A stretch of 64,000 bases of DNA from assembly GCA_963741305.1 (NCBI GenBank), contig CAVUHL010000003.1:7130001-7194000 (forward strand), given 5' to 3'. The translations under genes and the position numbers were made by a program. The DNA is from DATMER01 sp963741305. GTDB taxonomy: Bacteria > Acidobacteriota > Thermoanaerobaculia > Multivoradales > UBA5704. Below are positions 41,752-50,049 of the stretch, piece by piece (the stretch's first letter is position 1; every line of letters starts with the position of its first letter). The notes under the pieces were generated by a model. The model saw only the letters and a list, made by a program, of their open reading frames with translations. It had not been told where the DNA came from and made no database searches.

Positions 41752-44576
41752 AGAGTCGGAATTCGGGGCAGCTCGACGACGAAGCAGGCGCCCTCGCCTG
41801 GTTCGCTCACCGCGTTCAGCCGGCCGCCGTGCCGGCGCACGATCTCGTTGCTGATCGAGAGGCCGAGCCCGGTGCCGCCACGGTTGAGCTTGGTCGAGTA
41901 GAACGGCTGGAAGATCGCCTCCAGCTTCTCGGGCGGAATGCCAGGGCCGGTGTCCTGGACATGCACACGCGCCCTGTCGCCTGCCGCTTCCAGCCGGATC
42001 GTGAGCCGGCAGCCCTCGGGCCGGTTGCAGGAGCCCGGGAATCCAGGGGCCCCGGCGGTCGGCGCCATGGCATCGACCGCGTTGACGATCAGGTTGGTGA
42101 ACACCTGCTGCAGCTCTCCATCGCAGCCTTGGACCACGATATCGGTATCTTCCGGGGCAGGGAGCTCCCAGACCATCTCGATGCGCCGCTTCTCCAGCCG
42201 CTCGCCGAGGAGGTCCACGCACTCGGTGAGCAGGGGGGCGAGGGCGATCGGCCGCTGTTCCTTCTGGCGGTCGCGCGCGAATTCGAGCAGGTTGTTGACG
42301 ATCCGCGCGGCGCGGAAAGTCTGGCGCTCCACCTTCTTCAGGATCTCGTGGTGCGGATGCCCCTCGGGAGTGTCCGAGAGGAGCATCTGGGCATAACTGG
42401 AGATCCCGGTGATCGGCGTGTTGACCTCGTGCGCGACGCCGGCAGCGAGCATGCCGAGCGCGGCCAGCCGGTCCTGCTCCTTCATCGCGGCTTCCATGGC
42501 CACGCGCTCGGAGACGTCGTGTACCACCAGGACGCGCAACGGCTGGCCGTTTTTCCGGGCTTCATCCGTATCAAAGACCGCAAGGCTGACCTGGAGATGG
42601 CGCTCCAGGCCGGCCGGATCGCACCAGCTCACCTCGATCGGTCCCATACCCGTCTCGGGCAGCGGCTCCACCGCCAGCACCTCGGACAGCTCGCGGCCGA
42701 CCAGCATCTTCGGGGTCATGGCTGCGATTTTCGAGAAGGCGGCGTTGGCGGAAACGACCCGCTCGTCCGAGTCGAGCACCGCGATGCCCGCGGGCGAGGA
42801 CTCGAAGATGCCCGCGCTGTAGCGCTGGAGGCTCTGCACCTCTTCGAGCTGGATGTGGAGCTGCCCCAGGAGCTGGGCGTTCTCGATCGCCAGCGCCGCC
42901 TGGTTGAGCAGGTGGCGGATCAGCTCCGTGTCGTCGCTGTTGAGCGGCGTCTGGTCGTGGCGGAAGCCGGTGACGACGATGCCCACGCCCCGTCCGCGCA
43001 CGGTGAGCGGGAAGGCGTAGCGGTAGCCGCCGATGAAGATCTCCTGAGCGGGGGAGAGCTCCTCCATGGGGAGCCCGAGCCCGGAGAGGCCGAGCACGTC
43101 CTTGCGCCAGAACTCCTCGCCGAGCGCGTCGAACGCGATCCGCTCCGGCATCCCCGTTTCCCGGCGGACGATTCCCAGGGCGGGAGCCAGCGGGGAGCCC
43201 TGCGCGAGGTAGAGGTTGGTGCGCTCGATCTCCACCCCCTCCTGGATCTGGTGCAGGAGCGCGGTGCAGAGGCGGCCGAGGTCGCGCTCGTGCAGCAGCT
43301 CGCGGCCAAGCTCGGACAGGGCACGGCGCTTGCCGAACGTCCCCCGGTACTGCATCCGCTCGAGCACAGCCGAGAGCCCCGCCCGCGTCGGCACCAGCAG
43401 GCCGGCAATGCCGAGGCCCGCGGCGATCGAGAGGAGGTTGCGCGCCAGCGTCAGCTCCTGCGAGACCCCGCGGTTGATCGCCAGGTTGATGATCGAGAAG
43501 CCGATGATGCCGAGAAGGAGCGTCATCGTCATGGAGATCGTGTCCCGGACGATGACCTCCATGTCCCACAGCTTGTAGCGCAGGATGGCGTAGGCGAAGG
43601 CCAGCGGCACCAGCGCCAGCGGGACGACGGCAACCGACCTCAGCAGCTCCGGCCCCTGGAATCCGCTCACGACCGGGATTCCGTGGAGGAGCAGGAAGGG
43701 AACGTAGCCGCCGGCCATGCCGAATGCGATCCACTGGGTCTGCCGCCGCTGCTCCCAGCCATGCCGCCGCACCAGGCGCCAGATCAGGAGGGCCACGGAC
43801 GCCGCGGCATAAACCACGAGGTGGGCCATCTCGACCCGGTCCAGGGTCCGGAGGCGCGCGTCCGTGGGCGTGCCGAAGAGCCACTGGCCGCCGGTCAGCG
43901 CCAGGTCGAGCTGCAGGGCGAGCATCGCCGCGGCCGGCAAGTAGAGGAACGGAAGAAGGCGCCGCATCCGATCGTCCACGAGAGACGGGAAGACCAGGAA
44001 CAGATGGAGCGTCAGGACCGGCAGCAGGATGCGGGCGACCGTGTCCCCGATGTGGACCAGGGCATACGCGTAATCGATCGGCGGCACCGCGGACAGCAGG
44101 TAGGTGACGGCCGAGGCCAGGCACCAGAGGAAGAACAGCAGTCCCTGTCCACCAGCCTGGCGGAGCAGGGTATAGAGGCCGATCAGCAGGTAGACCACGC
44201 CGATCAGGGCAAGGATCAGGTACGGGATGTCGACGTCGAGCGCCGGCCGGTCATAGACGACCTGGACGGGCAGCCCTCCGCGGAGGACGAGCAGCTCGGT
44301 CTGCGTCTCTTTCCGAAGATGATCGGCGAGGGTGGCCGGGCCGCCGACCTCGGCGCCGTTGGCCAGCATGATCTGGTCGCCCTGCTGCAGCCCGGTCGCG
44401 GGATCGTCCACCACGGCGACGCTGACGACTCCGCTCGCCCAGTCGGCCCGTTCCACCTGGAATCCAAGAGGCTGGAACGACTGCACCTTGCGGAGGACGC
44501 TCACGCCCCCCAACGACACGGCAACCAGCGCCAGCGTCAGGGCAAAAATCAGTCGAAGTGCGCGTAAGCGAGTCAT
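41748..44576 (-). CDS. Membrane sensor histidine kinase with PDZ, GAF and PAS domains
   Basis: 942 residues from the ATG of MTRLRALRL; an ATG 16 codons upstream is also possible since neither has a good SD. A first TM is followed by an extracytoplasmic PDZ-like domain (ATGLQQGDQIMLANGAEVGG). About eight TM helices follow to about residue 395, then a GAF domain, a PAS domain (IFESSPAGIAVLDSDERVVS), HisKA with phospho-His in GVAHEVNTPITG, and HATPase (NLIVNAVDAM, DTGPGIPPEKL, GGTGLGLSISNEI). It signals to the coupled NtrC-type regulator; the signal is unknown, possibly envelope stress given the PDZ. Confidence 0.92.
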   Translation of the reverse strand: MTRLRALRLIFALTLALVAVSLGGVSVLRKVQSFQPLGFQVERADWASGVVSVAVVDDPATGLQQGDQIMLANGAEVGGPATLADHLRKETQTELLVLRGGLPVQVVYDRPALDVDIPYLILALIGVVYLLIGLYTLLRQAGGQGLLFFLWCLASAVTYLLSAVPPIDYAYALVHIGDTVARILLPVLTLHLFLVFPSLVDDRMRRLLPFLYLPAAAMLALQLDLALTGGQWLFGTPTDARLRTLDRVEMAHLVVYAAASVALLIWRLVRRHGWEQRRQTQWIAFGMAGGYVPFLLLHGIPVVSGFQGPELLRSVAVVPLALVPLAFAYAILRYKLWDMEVIVRDTISMTMTLLLGIIGFSIINLAINRGVSQELTLARNLLSIAAGLGIAGLLVPTRAGLSAVLERMQYRGTFGKRRALSELGRELLHERDLGRLCTALLHQIQEGVEIERTNLYLAQGSPLAPALGIVRRETGMPERIAFDALGEEFWRKDVLGLSGLGLPMEELSPAQEIFIGGYRYAFPLTVRGRGVGIVVTGFRHDQTPLNSDDTELIRHLLNQAALAIENAQLLGQLHIQLEEVQSLQRYSAGIFESSPAGIAVLDSDERVVSANAAFSKIAAMTPKMLVGRELSEVLAVEPLPETGMGPIEVSWCDPAGLERHLQVSLAVFDTDEARKNGQPLRVLVVHDVSERVAMEAAMKEQDRLAALGMLAAGVAHEVNTPITGISSYAQMLLSDTPEGHPHHEILKKVERQTFRAARIVNNLLEFARDRQKEQRPIALAPLLTECVDLLGERLEKRRIEMVWELPAPEDTDIVVQGCDGELQQVFTNLIVNAVDAMAPTAGAPGFPGSCNRPEGCRLTIRLEAAGDRARVHVQDTGPGIPPEKLEAIFQPFYSTKLNRGGTGLGLSISNEIVRRHGGRLNAVSEPGEGACFVVELPRIPTL

Positions 44577-44735
44577 TGCGGGTAAAGACCCCGGTCCCAC
44601 CCCAAATAGCACTATCCATGCCACTCAAACAGAAGTTTGAATCGCCTGTAACCCCTCGTTTTTACGAAGTTTTCGGAGCTTCCGTCCAAGCTTCCGGACG
44701 GAATTCATTTTAATGGATTCAAGCGGTTGGGGACC

Positions 44736-44969
44736 CTCACCCCCCGGCCCCCTCTCCCGGTCCCCCGAGCACACCCTCCCCGGGAGAGGGGGAGACTTGC
44801 TCGGGGAGGGCTGTGATGAGCGGACCCCTTGGCGATCCCGTTCGCCCCCGCCCGGGAGGGGGCAAGCCCCTCCCCTACATTCAACAGCAGAAGACCGGAT
44901 GCGGATGCAAGTCTCCCCCTCGCCCGGGGCGGGCGTGCGGGGGACCGGGAGAGGGGGCCGGGGGGTGAG
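44736..44969. repeat. Palindromic element pair, family P2 (intergenic copy)
   Basis: 44736-44800 and 44907-44969 are inverted copies of one ~65-bp sequence (CTCACCCCCCGGCCCCCTCT.. to ..GGGGGAGACTTGC), each itself a palindrome around CTCCC/GGGAG. The 106 bp between them contain another CCCCGCCCGGGAGGGG palindrome. Nothing coding in 44577-44977. Other copies occur at 47938-48067, 49477-49541 and 49985-50049. Confidence 0.8.
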
Positions 44970-44977
44970 GGGTTTCT

Positions 44978-46885
44978 TTAGAACTTCACGGCGATTCCGC
45001 CCATCAACCGCCGCCGCAGCTCATCGCTGGAGACCGGCCCGCGGCTGACTTCCATGTTGAGCTGGACGGCCCACTGGGCGGCGAGGTCGAAGAGGATGTT
45101 CAGATCCTGGGTCAGCTCCAGGCGGAGCCGGTCGAACTCCATCTGCGGGGCGCTGCGGTCCGGTCCGGTGAGCGGCTCCAGCTCCTGCGAGAGGTGGTGG
45201 AGCGCCACGAACACGCCGGTCGCGGTGCTCTGGAACTGGGTGTCGAGCGAGGTCACCATGTAGTGGACCTGGTTCTCGTACGGCTTGCGGTCGGCCGCCA
45301 CGAAAGTGCCGCCGCCGCCGAAGGCGATGCTCGACTGCAGGCTGGTCAGGATCTGCGGGCTCAGGCGGCGGCTGAGGGCGAACTTCACCTCGGGGATCTC
45401 GTCGCCCGGTACCAGGTAGAGGCTCTCCAGCCGGTCGAAGAAGTCGTCGCTGAAGTAGACCCGCAGAGTCTCGCCGACCGTCTTCTGCACGGCGCCGATC
45501 GAGAGCAGGTTGTCATCCCCGCTCTTGCGGACGAAGTGGAGCTGGTAGCACGACTCGGTGCCCTGCTCGCAGAGGTCGCCATCCTCGTAGAGGGAGGGGA
45601 AGAACATCGGATCGAAGGGGGAGTCCTCGTAGACCCGCTGGCTGGCGTTGGCCTCGACCTGCCAGTTGTTATTGATCTGGAGGACGATGCCGCCCTTGGG
45701 GGTCAGCGAGAGGGAGCCGTCCGAGAGCGTGCTGTAGAGCCCGTACTCGACCAGGACGGCGGGGCGGACCCGCACGCCGCCGCGGCCGAAGAGGTCGACG
45801 CTCGCCTGGCCAGGGAGGTCCTCGCGGCGGTTCAGGGCGCTGAGCCCGAACTGGCGCTCGCGGTACCGGAGGCCCGTCTGGAGCGTGTTGCCCTCGCCGA
45901 GCGAAGCCGTGTACGCGCCCTCGACCCGCCACGAGCGCGAAGCCTCCGGGATGTCCAGCGGATCGATCGGGCCATGGCGGTGGAAGTTGTTCTCCTCGGT
46001 GTACTGCGCGGCGAAGTCGGAGCGGCCGTTGGAGCCCACGTCCTGGGTGAAGTTGACCTGGTAGTGATCGAAGGCGACGGGGTTCTCCCGTCCGCCGTCG
46101 TGGGTGACCAGCCGGTTCGAGCGCGACATCACGCTGAGGTGGCTCTCCTGGCCTTCCACGTCCAGGGACAGGGTGCTCGCCTCGCCGCCGGTTCCGATAT
46201 GCCCGCCCGGAGCGAAGTCGCTGGAGTTGAACTGGCGGATGTGGCCGCGCAGGTCGACCTGCACCTGTCCGACCTGCCTGGCGATGCCAAGGCCGCCGCT
46301 GGAGACCTGACCCTCGGCCTGGGAAATCTGGTCGATGCCGGTCATGGCCTGGAAATCGAAGCGGTCAACCGACAGGTCCTGCTGGATCGGTGAAGCCCCG
46401 ATCCGGATGACCGGCGCAGCCATCCCATCCAAGCCAAACCTCTCCGCCTCGTCCTTCTCGATCTCGTGCAGGACGTCGGAAGGGACACGGGCGCGGATCG
46501 TCCAGAAATCATCGCCGGCCTTGCCCTTGGCATCCCTGGGCTGGGGAGCGAGCTGAAGGTCGAGGAACTGGTATGTGTTGGCCGCGGTGCGGATCAGTTG
46601 GACCACGGCCGGGGTGAATCCGGGCTTGTGCGCGATGACCTGGTAGAGGCCGGCCGGGAGGTTCTGGAACAGGAATTTGCCCTGCGCGTCCGTCAGCACC
46701 TTGCGGAGGCTGAGGTCGGTGAGCTGGTACGCGTAGACTCCGGCAGCTCCCAGCGGATTGGTTTCGCCGAGCACACGTCCGCCGACACCTTGCGGCCGGG
46801 CGGGCTCGTTGGCCCGCGCACCGGAAACGCCGCCCAGAAGGGCCAGCGCCAGGATGAATGGGGCAGCTTTGTTTACGCTCGTCAT
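44978..46885 (-). CDS. CarboxypepD_reg-domain outer-membrane beta-barrel protein
   Basis: 635 residues with SD GGGGGAAGG and signal peptide (AAPFILALALLGGVSGARA). Residues about 35-110 are a carboxypeptidase regulatory-like (transthyretin-fold) domain: GGRVLGETNPLGAAGVYAYQ and KFLFQNLPAGLYQVIAHKPG. The remaining ~500 residues are amphipathic strands ending in a typical outer-membrane C-terminus (LRRRLMGGIAVKF, final Phe). There is no TonB plug box, so it is more like an autonomous barrel than a full TonB receptor. Cys pair in LCEQGTESCYQL. Cargo unknown. The gene stands alone between repeats. Confidence 0.8.
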   Translation of the reverse strand: MTSVNKAAPFILALALLGGVSGARANEPARPQGVGGRVLGETNPLGAAGVYAYQLTDLSLRKVLTDAQGKFLFQNLPAGLYQVIAHKPGFTPAVVQLIRTAANTYQFLDLQLAPQPRDAKGKAGDDFWTIRARVPSDVLHEIEKDEAERFGLDGMAAPVIRIGASPIQQDLSVDRFDFQAMTGIDQISQAEGQVSSGGLGIARQVGQVQVDLRGHIRQFNSSDFAPGGHIGTGGEASTLSLDVEGQESHLSVMSRSNRLVTHDGGRENPVAFDHYQVNFTQDVGSNGRSDFAAQYTEENNFHRHGPIDPLDIPEASRSWRVEGAYTASLGEGNTLQTGLRYRERQFGLSALNRREDLPGQASVDLFGRGGVRVRPAVLVEYGLYSTLSDGSLSLTPKGGIVLQINNNWQVEANASQRVYEDSPFDPMFFPSLYEDGDLCEQGTESCYQLHFVRKSGDDNLLSIGAVQKTVGETLRVYFSDDFFDRLESLYLVPGDEIPEVKFALSRRLSPQILTSLQSSIAFGGGGTFVAADRKPYENQVHYMVTSLDTQFQSTATGVFVALHHLSQELEPLTGPDRSAPQMEFDRLRLELTQDLNILFDLAAQWAVQLNMEVSRGPVSSDELRRRLMGGIAVKF

Positions 46886-46991
46886 AGGCCTTCCCCCACG
46901 GACATGCAACTGTACGCCTCCGAGTCAAACCCTGTCAAATAGACAGAGCCCTACCCCGGTGGAAACCTGCCCCCCGACTGAGCGCATTCCA

Positions 46992-47011
46992 AGCCGGACT
47001 CAAGTCCGGCT
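46992..47011 (-). terminator. Hairpin downstream of pbpC
   Basis: A perfect 9-bp stem AGCCGGACT/AGTCCGGCT with a 2-nt loop, 26 bp past the pbpC stop. A real T-tract is missing, so termination by this stem alone is uncertain. Confidence 0.4.
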
Positions 47012-47036
47012 CCCCCTAGAATGACTACCTTGCTCC

Positions 47037-49559
47037 CTACTCTACCTTATAGACCACTCCGTCGGAACGCCCGAGGTCGTCGGTGACGACCAGCCGGTGC
47101 TCGCCAGGGAGGCTGGGGAGGAAATGGTTCTCCCCGGGAGAGGTGGAAGCAACCAGCATGCCGTCCTGGTACCAGAAGAGCCGCGAAGCCTCGGCGCTGG
47201 CATGGGCGATCAGCGGGATGCGCTGATATTCGTGCGGCGTGTCCCGCCGCACGCGGTAGGGAGTCGCCGCTGCCGGAGACACGATCCGGGGAGGGTCCCC
47301 GGCCGGAATCCCCCGGCAGGCGGAGGAGAACCGGGGCGGCTCGGGCACCGGGCTGCCCTGAGCCCGCCACCACGCCACCAGCTCCGCCGGGAAGACCGTG
47401 AAGCTGCGCAGCTCGTGCGGACGCTCCCGCATGCAATCGCCGGAGAGCAGCTCGCCGGTCTCGGAATCCACCAGCGCCCGGCGGTGGTAGGTGCACTGGG
47501 TCAGGTGGGACCGGCCGGGCAGATAAGTCGCCTTCATCCGCAGGGGACAGAACGGCCCCGGCAGCTCGCGGCTCTCGGCGCAAAGCTCGATCTGATCAAG
47601 ATCTTGGATTCTTTTCGTCCAATCCGTTGATTTTCCCGGGTTCCCACCGCCGGGATCGACGGCCCGGAAAAGGTCGAACAGCAGCGGCCCGGCATGCTGG
47701 CTCCCCGAGATCCCCTTGCGCGGCCGTCCGTCGAAGTTCCCCACCCAGACCCCGATCGTGAACCGCTGGGAGAACCCGACCGCCCAGGCATCCCGGTGGC
47801 CATAGGAGGTCCCGGTCTTCCAGGCCACGCCGGGGGCTCCCACGGACAGGTCCCAGGATTCGGGGAGGTCGGGGCGGCGGACGTCAGTGAGGATCTCGGT
47901 GATGAGATGGGCGGCTTCGGGGGAGAACAACAAAGACCTCACCCCCTGTCCCCCTCTCCCGTGGGGGAGAGGGGGAACGTTCCTGAGATTGCCGTGACCG
48001 CCGCGAGGCAAGACGGCCCCAGCTACGTTCCCCCTCTCCCCCACGGGAGAGGGGGACAGGGGGTGAGGTCCAGCCTCGACCACCCGGTACCCCCGATGCT
48101 CCCCCCCGCCCGCCAGCGACGCATACAGATTCGTCAGATCCAGCAGCGTCACCTCGCCCGCCCCGAGCACCAACGGCAGCCCATACTGGTGGTAAGGCCG
48201 GTCGAGCGTCGCCAAGCCGCCATCCTTGAGGAGGCGGTGGTAGTCCTTCAATCCCACTTCGGACAGCAGCCGGACCGCGCAGGCGTTGAGCGACTGGATC
48301 AGAGCCTCGCGGACCGTCACCCGCCCCCGGTACTGGTCGTCGTAGTTCTCGGCCACGTACCCGGAGAAGTCGGTGGGTATATCCAATAGATAGGAGTCGG
48401 GCAGCACGCGCCCCTGATCGAGAGCGAGCGCGTAGAGGAACGGCTTCAGGGTCGAGCCCGGGGAGCGCCGGGCCAGGGCGCCGTTGACCTGACCCTTGAA
48501 GTAGGTCTCCCGGAACCCGGCCGAGCCGACCAGGGCGCGGACGGCGTGCGTCTCGTTCTCGATCACCACGACCGCCGCGTTGCCGATTCCCTGGTCGCGC
48601 AGCTCGCGGATGCGGTGGACCACCTGCTCCTCGGCGATGGTCTGGATCCGCCGGTCGATGGTGGTCTGGATGCGCGGCTCGCCTGGGAGCAGCGCCTTGA
48701 CCTGCTCGGAAAAGTGGGGAGCGGCAATCGGAGGCTTGCGCCGCGTGCGGGGGACGGGCACCTGCCGGGCGTTCTCGATCTCCTCCCGGGGAAAGACGCC
48801 GCGGTCCGTGAGCTGGGCGAGGATCCGGTCGCGGGCCTCCTGTGCCGCCTTGGGATGGAGGGTCGGGTCGTAGCGGCCCGGCGAGCGGGGCAAGGCGGTG
48901 AGCAGCGCGATCTCGCCGAGGGAGAGCTGGTCCGGCTCCTTGCCGAAGTAGAACCAGGCCGCCGTGCCGATCCCCTCGACGTTGCCGCCGTAGGGGGTGA
49001 GGTTGAGGTAGATCTCCAACAGCTCGTCCTTGGAGAACCGCCGCTCGAGCTGGATTGCCCGGAAGCTCTCCCGGAGCTTGGAAGAGATCGTCCGCGGCCC
49101 GGGAACCGCCATCCGCGCGATCTGCATGGGGATCGTGGAAGCCCCCGAGACCACCTCGCCCGCCCGCAGGTTGGACCACGCCGCCCGCACGATGGCGATG
49201 GGGTTCACCCCGGGATGGCGGTAGAACCAGCGGTCCTCGGAGGCCACGAGAGCCCGGGGCAGCTCCGGGGGGAGGTCGGAGAGCTTCACCGGGAACCGCC
49301 AGCGCTCATCAGCCGGGAGGAAGAAGCGGAGGGGGGCACCCGTGCGGTCCATGACCACGACGGCGGGGGGGCGCTCCAGGTTTTCCCAGGGGAAGGGGAA
49401 GACCTGGTTCAAGAAGAAGAACCAGAGCCAGGGGGCCAGGACGATATTGAGGGCGACGGCTAGGGCGGTGCGGGCCCTCACCCCCCGGCCCCCTCTCCCG
49501 GTCCCCCGAGCACGCCCGCCCCGGGAGAGGGGGAGACTTGCTGGGGAATGTGGTGTCAT
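47037..49559 (-). CDS. pbpC: Penicillin-binding protein 1C
   Basis: 840 residues. TM anchor (ALAVALNIVLAPWLWFFFLN), glycosyltransferase 51 domain (ALVASEDRWFYRHPGVNP, SGASTIPMQIARM), transpeptidase (SPGSTLKPF, SLNACAVRLL, WKTGTSYGHRD) and the PBP1C-type C-terminal domain (about 700-840). It polymerises peptidoglycan. Paired with the alpha-2-macroglobulin gene, as in E. coli pbpC-yfhM. Start uncertain: ATG 49559 has SD AGAGG, but the first ~30 residues (PLSRGGRARGTGRGG) are translated palindromic element P2. The native start may be the GTG at 49481. A second P2-type element adds ~43 residues in frame at 47938-48067. Confidence 0.9.
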   Translation of the reverse strand: MTPHSPASLPLSRGGRARGTGRGGRGVRARTALAVALNIVLAPWLWFFFLNQVFPFPWENLERPPAVVVMDRTGAPLRFFLPADERWRFPVKLSDLPPELPRALVASEDRWFYRHPGVNPIAIVRAAWSNLRAGEVVSGASTIPMQIARMAVPGPRTISSKLRESFRAIQLERRFSKDELLEIYLNLTPYGGNVEGIGTAAWFYFGKEPDQLSLGEIALLTALPRSPGRYDPTLHPKAAQEARDRILAQLTDRGVFPREEIENARQVPVPRTRRKPPIAAPHFSEQVKALLPGEPRIQTTIDRRIQTIAEEQVVHRIRELRDQGIGNAAVVVIENETHAVRALVGSAGFRETYFKGQVNGALARRSPGSTLKPFLYALALDQGRVLPDSYLLDIPTDFSGYVAENYDDQYRGRVTVREALIQSLNACAVRLLSEVGLKDYHRLLKDGGLATLDRPYHQYGLPLVLGAGEVTLLDLTNLYASLAGGGEHRGYRVVEAGPHPLSPSPVGERGNVAGAVLPRGGHGNLRNVPPLPHGRGGQGVRSLLFSPEAAHLITEILTDVRRPDLPESWDLSVGAPGVAWKTGTSYGHRDAWAVGFSQRFTIGVWVGNFDGRPRKGISGSQHAGPLLFDLFRAVDPGGGNPGKSTDWTKRIQDLDQIELCAESRELPGPFCPLRMKATYLPGRSHLTQCTYHRRALVDSETGELLSGDCMRERPHELRSFTVFPAELVAWWRAQGSPVPEPPRFSSACRGIPAGDPPRIVSPAAATPYRVRRDTPHEYQRIPLIAHASAEASRLFWYQDGMLVASTSPGENHFLPSLPGEHRLVVTDDLGRSDGVVYKVE
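47938..48067. repeat. Palindromic element inserted in frame inside pbpC
   Basis: The arms 47938-47980 and 48025-48067 are perfect inverted copies (CTCACCCCCTGTCCCCCTCT and so on to GGGGGAACGT). It lies within the pbpC transpeptidase region and is read as Gly/Arg/Pro-rich sequence (PHPLSPSPVGERGNVAGAV, NVPPLPHGRGGQGVRS). The frame is kept, so the host gene stays open. Confidence 0.85.
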
Positions 49560-50049
49560 CGGAACCTCTTCTTTTACTTCCATACGACCTTCCGATCTCG
49601 TCCGCTCGACCCCCACCGTCCCTCGCTCGACCTCCAGCTCGTTTCGCTCACCCTCCGGCGCCGCCGTTCGAGCTCCAGCGTGTTCCGCTCGAGCTCCAGC
49701 AGGCGCCGCTCGGCCTCCGTCGCGTCGCGCCCGGCCTCCAGCACGTGCCGCCCGACCTTCGGCGGACGCGGCCGAACCCCGGGCGAAGCCGACCGAGGGT
49801 CGGCGGCAGCCGCTGGAGCCCCAGCGGCATCCGCCAGGCCCCGAGCGGCAGCGGCTGGACCTCCAGTGGCAGCGGCTCACCCCCGGTCGCGCTCGCTGGA
49901 GCGTGCGGGGATGCCGCCAACCCTTCGCCGGCTCGCGCTGGAGCTTCCGCGGAGCCCGCTCGACCTCGAGCACCGGGCAACCGAGCAAGTTTCCCCCTCT
50001 CCCGGGGAGGGCGTGCTCGGGGGACCGGGAGAGGGGGTTAGGGGGTGAG
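49477..50049. repeat. P2 palindrome pair framing array R4
   Basis: 49477-49541 and 49985-50049 are inverted copies of the P2 element (same family as 44736-44969). They bracket array R4 between the two genes. The left copy is inside the annotated N-terminal region of pbpC. The right copy supplies the last codons and the stop of the alpha-2-macroglobulin gene (KALTP, TAA). Confidence 0.8.
49590..49984. repeat. Degenerate ~21 bp tandem array R4
   Basis: About 18 units beginning CGCTCGAGCTCCAGC or CGGCTGGACCTCCAG, with a period of 20-22 bp. Unit halves are partly self-complementary (GCTGGAG/CTCCAGC). The sequence is unrelated to arrays R1-R3. A long minus-strand frame through it continues into pbpC but has no SD and low-complexity Arg/Gly/Ala content, so it is not taken as coding. 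Confidence 0.7.
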
